Origin: DATKKX01 sp035542775
Lineage (GTDB): Bacteria; Planctomycetota; Phycisphaerae; UBA1845; UTPLA1
Length of the DNA: 5,504 nt
Assembly (NCBI GenBank): GCA_035542775.1
Contig: DATKKX010000109.1
Coordinates: 1 to 5,504 of the forward strand
Direction: 5' to 3'
Numbering within the stretch: the first letter of the stretch is position 1; every line of letters starts with the position of its first letter. The notes beneath the pieces are model-generated. The model did no database searches. It was given only the letters and a program-made list of their open reading frames with translations, and was not told the DNA's origin. The translations under genes and the position numbers were made by a program. Below, piece by piece: positions 3,965-5,504 of the stretch.

Positions 3965-5504
3965 CTATTCTTCCTCGCGGCTCTCTGCCGCGGCCTGAAC
4001 AGCTCGCTTCAGGACATCGGTCTGGATCTCGTCGAGACTGCGGAACCAGAAGGTCAGCTCCGCGCCGCTGGTGCCGGGGCGGGCAAACTCCTGGCGGGTG
4101 CCCAGGTGCTCGACTTGCGTCGGCGTGAAACGGCCGCGAGGGACGTGCAGATCGACACGCAGGGCGTCGCCCTTGTTGGTGATGACTTTGCCGAGGCGAC
4201 GGCCGTCCGGCAGCTTCAGATCGACGAAGACCTTGCGGTCCCACTCGACCTGGACGCCCGGCACGGCCCTGTTGATCAAACCCAGCAGGGCGGTGAGCGT
4301 CATTGATTTCCATTCTTTCGCCTCGCCGGGCTGGATCGCCCTTTGCGACAGATGCCAGACCTTGCCGTCGGTCTTCCAGGGCTCGGCGGACTCGGCGTCG
4401 GCCGCCATCGTCCGGACGTGCGAGAGATAAGCCTTGACGGCCTTGTCGAGGAAGGCCCGAAAGGCTGGCGTGGCGATCTCCTTGCGATCGTGAATCGTGA
4501 TGCGAATCTGGTCCATGCCGTTCGGCGCGGGGCGGATATGCACCCGCGGCGTCTGGCCGTAGGCCTCGATATCGTCACGATCGTCCAGCGTCTTCAGGTC
4601 CAGACGGGCGGCTAGTTCCCGCTGATCGAACGTACCGGCCGGCACGCGGATGAGCAGGTCGAGCAGCCATCGCCCACCGGTCAGAAAGTGACACAACCAG
4701 GGTACCGCGCTCTGGGCCAGGCCCTCGGGCGCTTTGGCGACAATCTCCACGCGGGCCCGATCATTCCAGTCGGTCGGCAGCAGATCGTCGCCACCAATTC
4801 GCTCGATCTCGCTGACCAGATTAGTGAGTGCCCGGCTCTCCCATTCCACGGGCTTGCCTTCGCGGCTGCGGCGGAGCTCGGTATGCCAGCGCCGCCCATC
4901 GCGCTCCCAGGGCAGCTTCACGTCGGATGCCCGCCGCGCCGCCTCCACGGCCTCGACAAAGGCCCGGTCCATCGTCGCCGCAGCGGCCTTCTTCGGATCG
5001 AAGACCTCGCGCTCGCGATGCGGCCCGGCGGCGAGGCTCCTGCCCAGAACACGGCCGGTGTGCGACTCGGGCACGGCGGCAACCTCCTCCGGCGTGCCGG
5101 CGGCGACAATCGTCCCGCCGGCGTCGCCCGCGTCGGGCCCCAGGTCGATGATCCAATCGGCGGTCTTGATGACGTCGAGGTTATGCTCGATGCAGATGAC
5201 GGTATTGCCGAGATCGACCAAGCGGTGCAGAACGTTGAGGAGCTTGCGCAGATCGTCGAAGTGCAGACCGGTCGTCGGTTCGTCGAGGATGTAGACCGTC
5301 TTGCCAGTGTTGGGCCGGCCAAGCTCGGCGGCTAGCTTCACGCGCTGGGCCTCGCCGCCGGAGAGCGTCGGGGCGCTCTGCCCCAGCGGCAGATAATCCA
5401 GCCCCACGTCGGCCAGCGTCTGGAGCAGGCGGCGGATCTTGGGCACATTGGCGAAGTGATCGAGGGCCTGGACGACCGGCATCTCCAGCACCTCAGCGAT
5501 GTTC
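3965..5504 (-). CDS. uvrA: Excinuclease ABC subunit A (UvrA), C-terminal part with a long duplicated extension; truncated by right edge
   Basis: UvrA is the DNA-damage-recognition ATPase of nucleotide excision repair; it acts as a dimer with UvrB. The frame is open to the right edge, so the true start and the first ATPase domain are outside. Numbering from the first in-window GTG (5491): ABC signature LSGGEAQRVKLA at 43-54, Walker B plus D-loop VYILDEPTTGLH at 66-77, and switch histidine H103 in IEHNLDVIK. These residues closely match the second ATPase domain of E. coli UvrA. UvrA proteins normally end soon after the ESHTGRVL element at 142-149. Here the frame continues for about 355 more residues to TAG. 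The extension has a linker (155-190), then two related modules: 194-231 and 371-408 share PWxxDGxxWH and EWxSxxLTxL, and each is followed by a VPxGxF element (283-288, 450-455). The function of the extension is unknown. The tail is charged (SREEE). Confidence 0.95.
   Translation of the reverse strand, partial: NIAEVLEMPVVQALDHFANVPKIRRLLQTLADVGLDYLPLGQSAPTLSGGEAQRVKLAAELGRPNTGKTVYILDEPTTGLHFDDLRKLLNVLHRLVDLGNTVICIEHNLDVIKTADWIIDLGPDAGDAGGTIVAAGTPEEVAAVPESHTGRVLGRSLAAGPHREREVFDPKKAAAATMDRAFVEAVEAARRASDVKLPWERDGRRWHTELRRSREGKPVEWESRALTNLVSEIERIGGDDLLPTDWNDRARVEIVAKAPEGLAQSAVPWLCHFLTGGRWLLDLLIRVPAGTFDQRELAARLDLKTLDDRDDIEAYGQTPRVHIRPAPNGMDQIRITIHDRKEIATPAFRAFLDKAVKAYLSHVRTMAADAESAEPWKTDGKVWHLSQRAIQPGEAKEWKSMTLTALLGLINRAVPGVQVEWDRKVFVDLKLPDGRRLGKVITNKGDALRVDLHVPRGRFTPTQVEHLGTRQEFARPGTSGAELTFWFRSLDEIQTDVLKRAVQAAAESREEE

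Noticed and set aside
4688..5335. A 215-codon plus-strand open frame opposite uvrA
   Set aside because: It is a shadow of the strongly conserved UvrA ATPase coding sequence on the minus strand and has no ribosome-binding site or motif.

Overview
The window is GC-rich (judged by eye) and gene-dense, and it looks like a chromosomal segment of a planctomycete or a close relative (PVC group). This rests on three things: a UvrA carrying a very long C-terminal extension, a soluble FHA-GAF-histidine kinase, and a kinase-like protein with a DLxKRxN...DFQIS core that I associate with planctomycete genomes. The assignment is inference from protein style. There is no rRNA or other taxonomic marker. No mobile element, CRISPR array, tRNA or rRNA was found.

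Layout, left to right. (1) The C-terminal part of a protein-kinase-like gene on the plus strand runs off the left edge and ends at 614. (2) A short convergent gap, 615-792, holds two palindromes and no gene. (3) An unrecognised 139-residue helical protein lies on the minus strand, 793-1212. (4) A 371-bp divergent intergenic region, 1213-1583, has a good sigma70-type promoter candidate reading right, a weaker one reading left, and several inverted repeats. (5) A soluble sensor histidine kinase with FHA, GAF and HATPase domains occupies 1584-3299. (6) A 142-bp gap holds a GC-rich hairpin and a perfect TATAAT box. (7) A stand-alone two-CBS-domain protein occupies 3442-3879. (8) An 85-bp convergent gap holds a tandem heptamer repeat. 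(9) The C-terminal third of uvrA is on the minus strand, 3965 to beyond the right edge, with an unusual extension of about 350 residues.

How the genes relate. The histidine kinase and the CBS protein are co-oriented. The gap between them contains a possible terminator and a separate promoter, so they are probably separate transcription units that could both read cell state: phosphopeptide and ligand by FHA/GAF, adenine nucleotide by CBS. No response regulator is present, so the kinase is an orphan in this window. uvrA (nucleotide excision repair) is convergent with the CBS gene and not obviously linked to it.

The most notable item is the UvrA extension. It contains an ungapped internal duplication (16 of 38 residues identical, counted by eye) followed in each copy by a VPxGxF element. 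That points to a duplicated domain attached downstream of the second UvrA ATPase domain. I cannot assign it to a known family.
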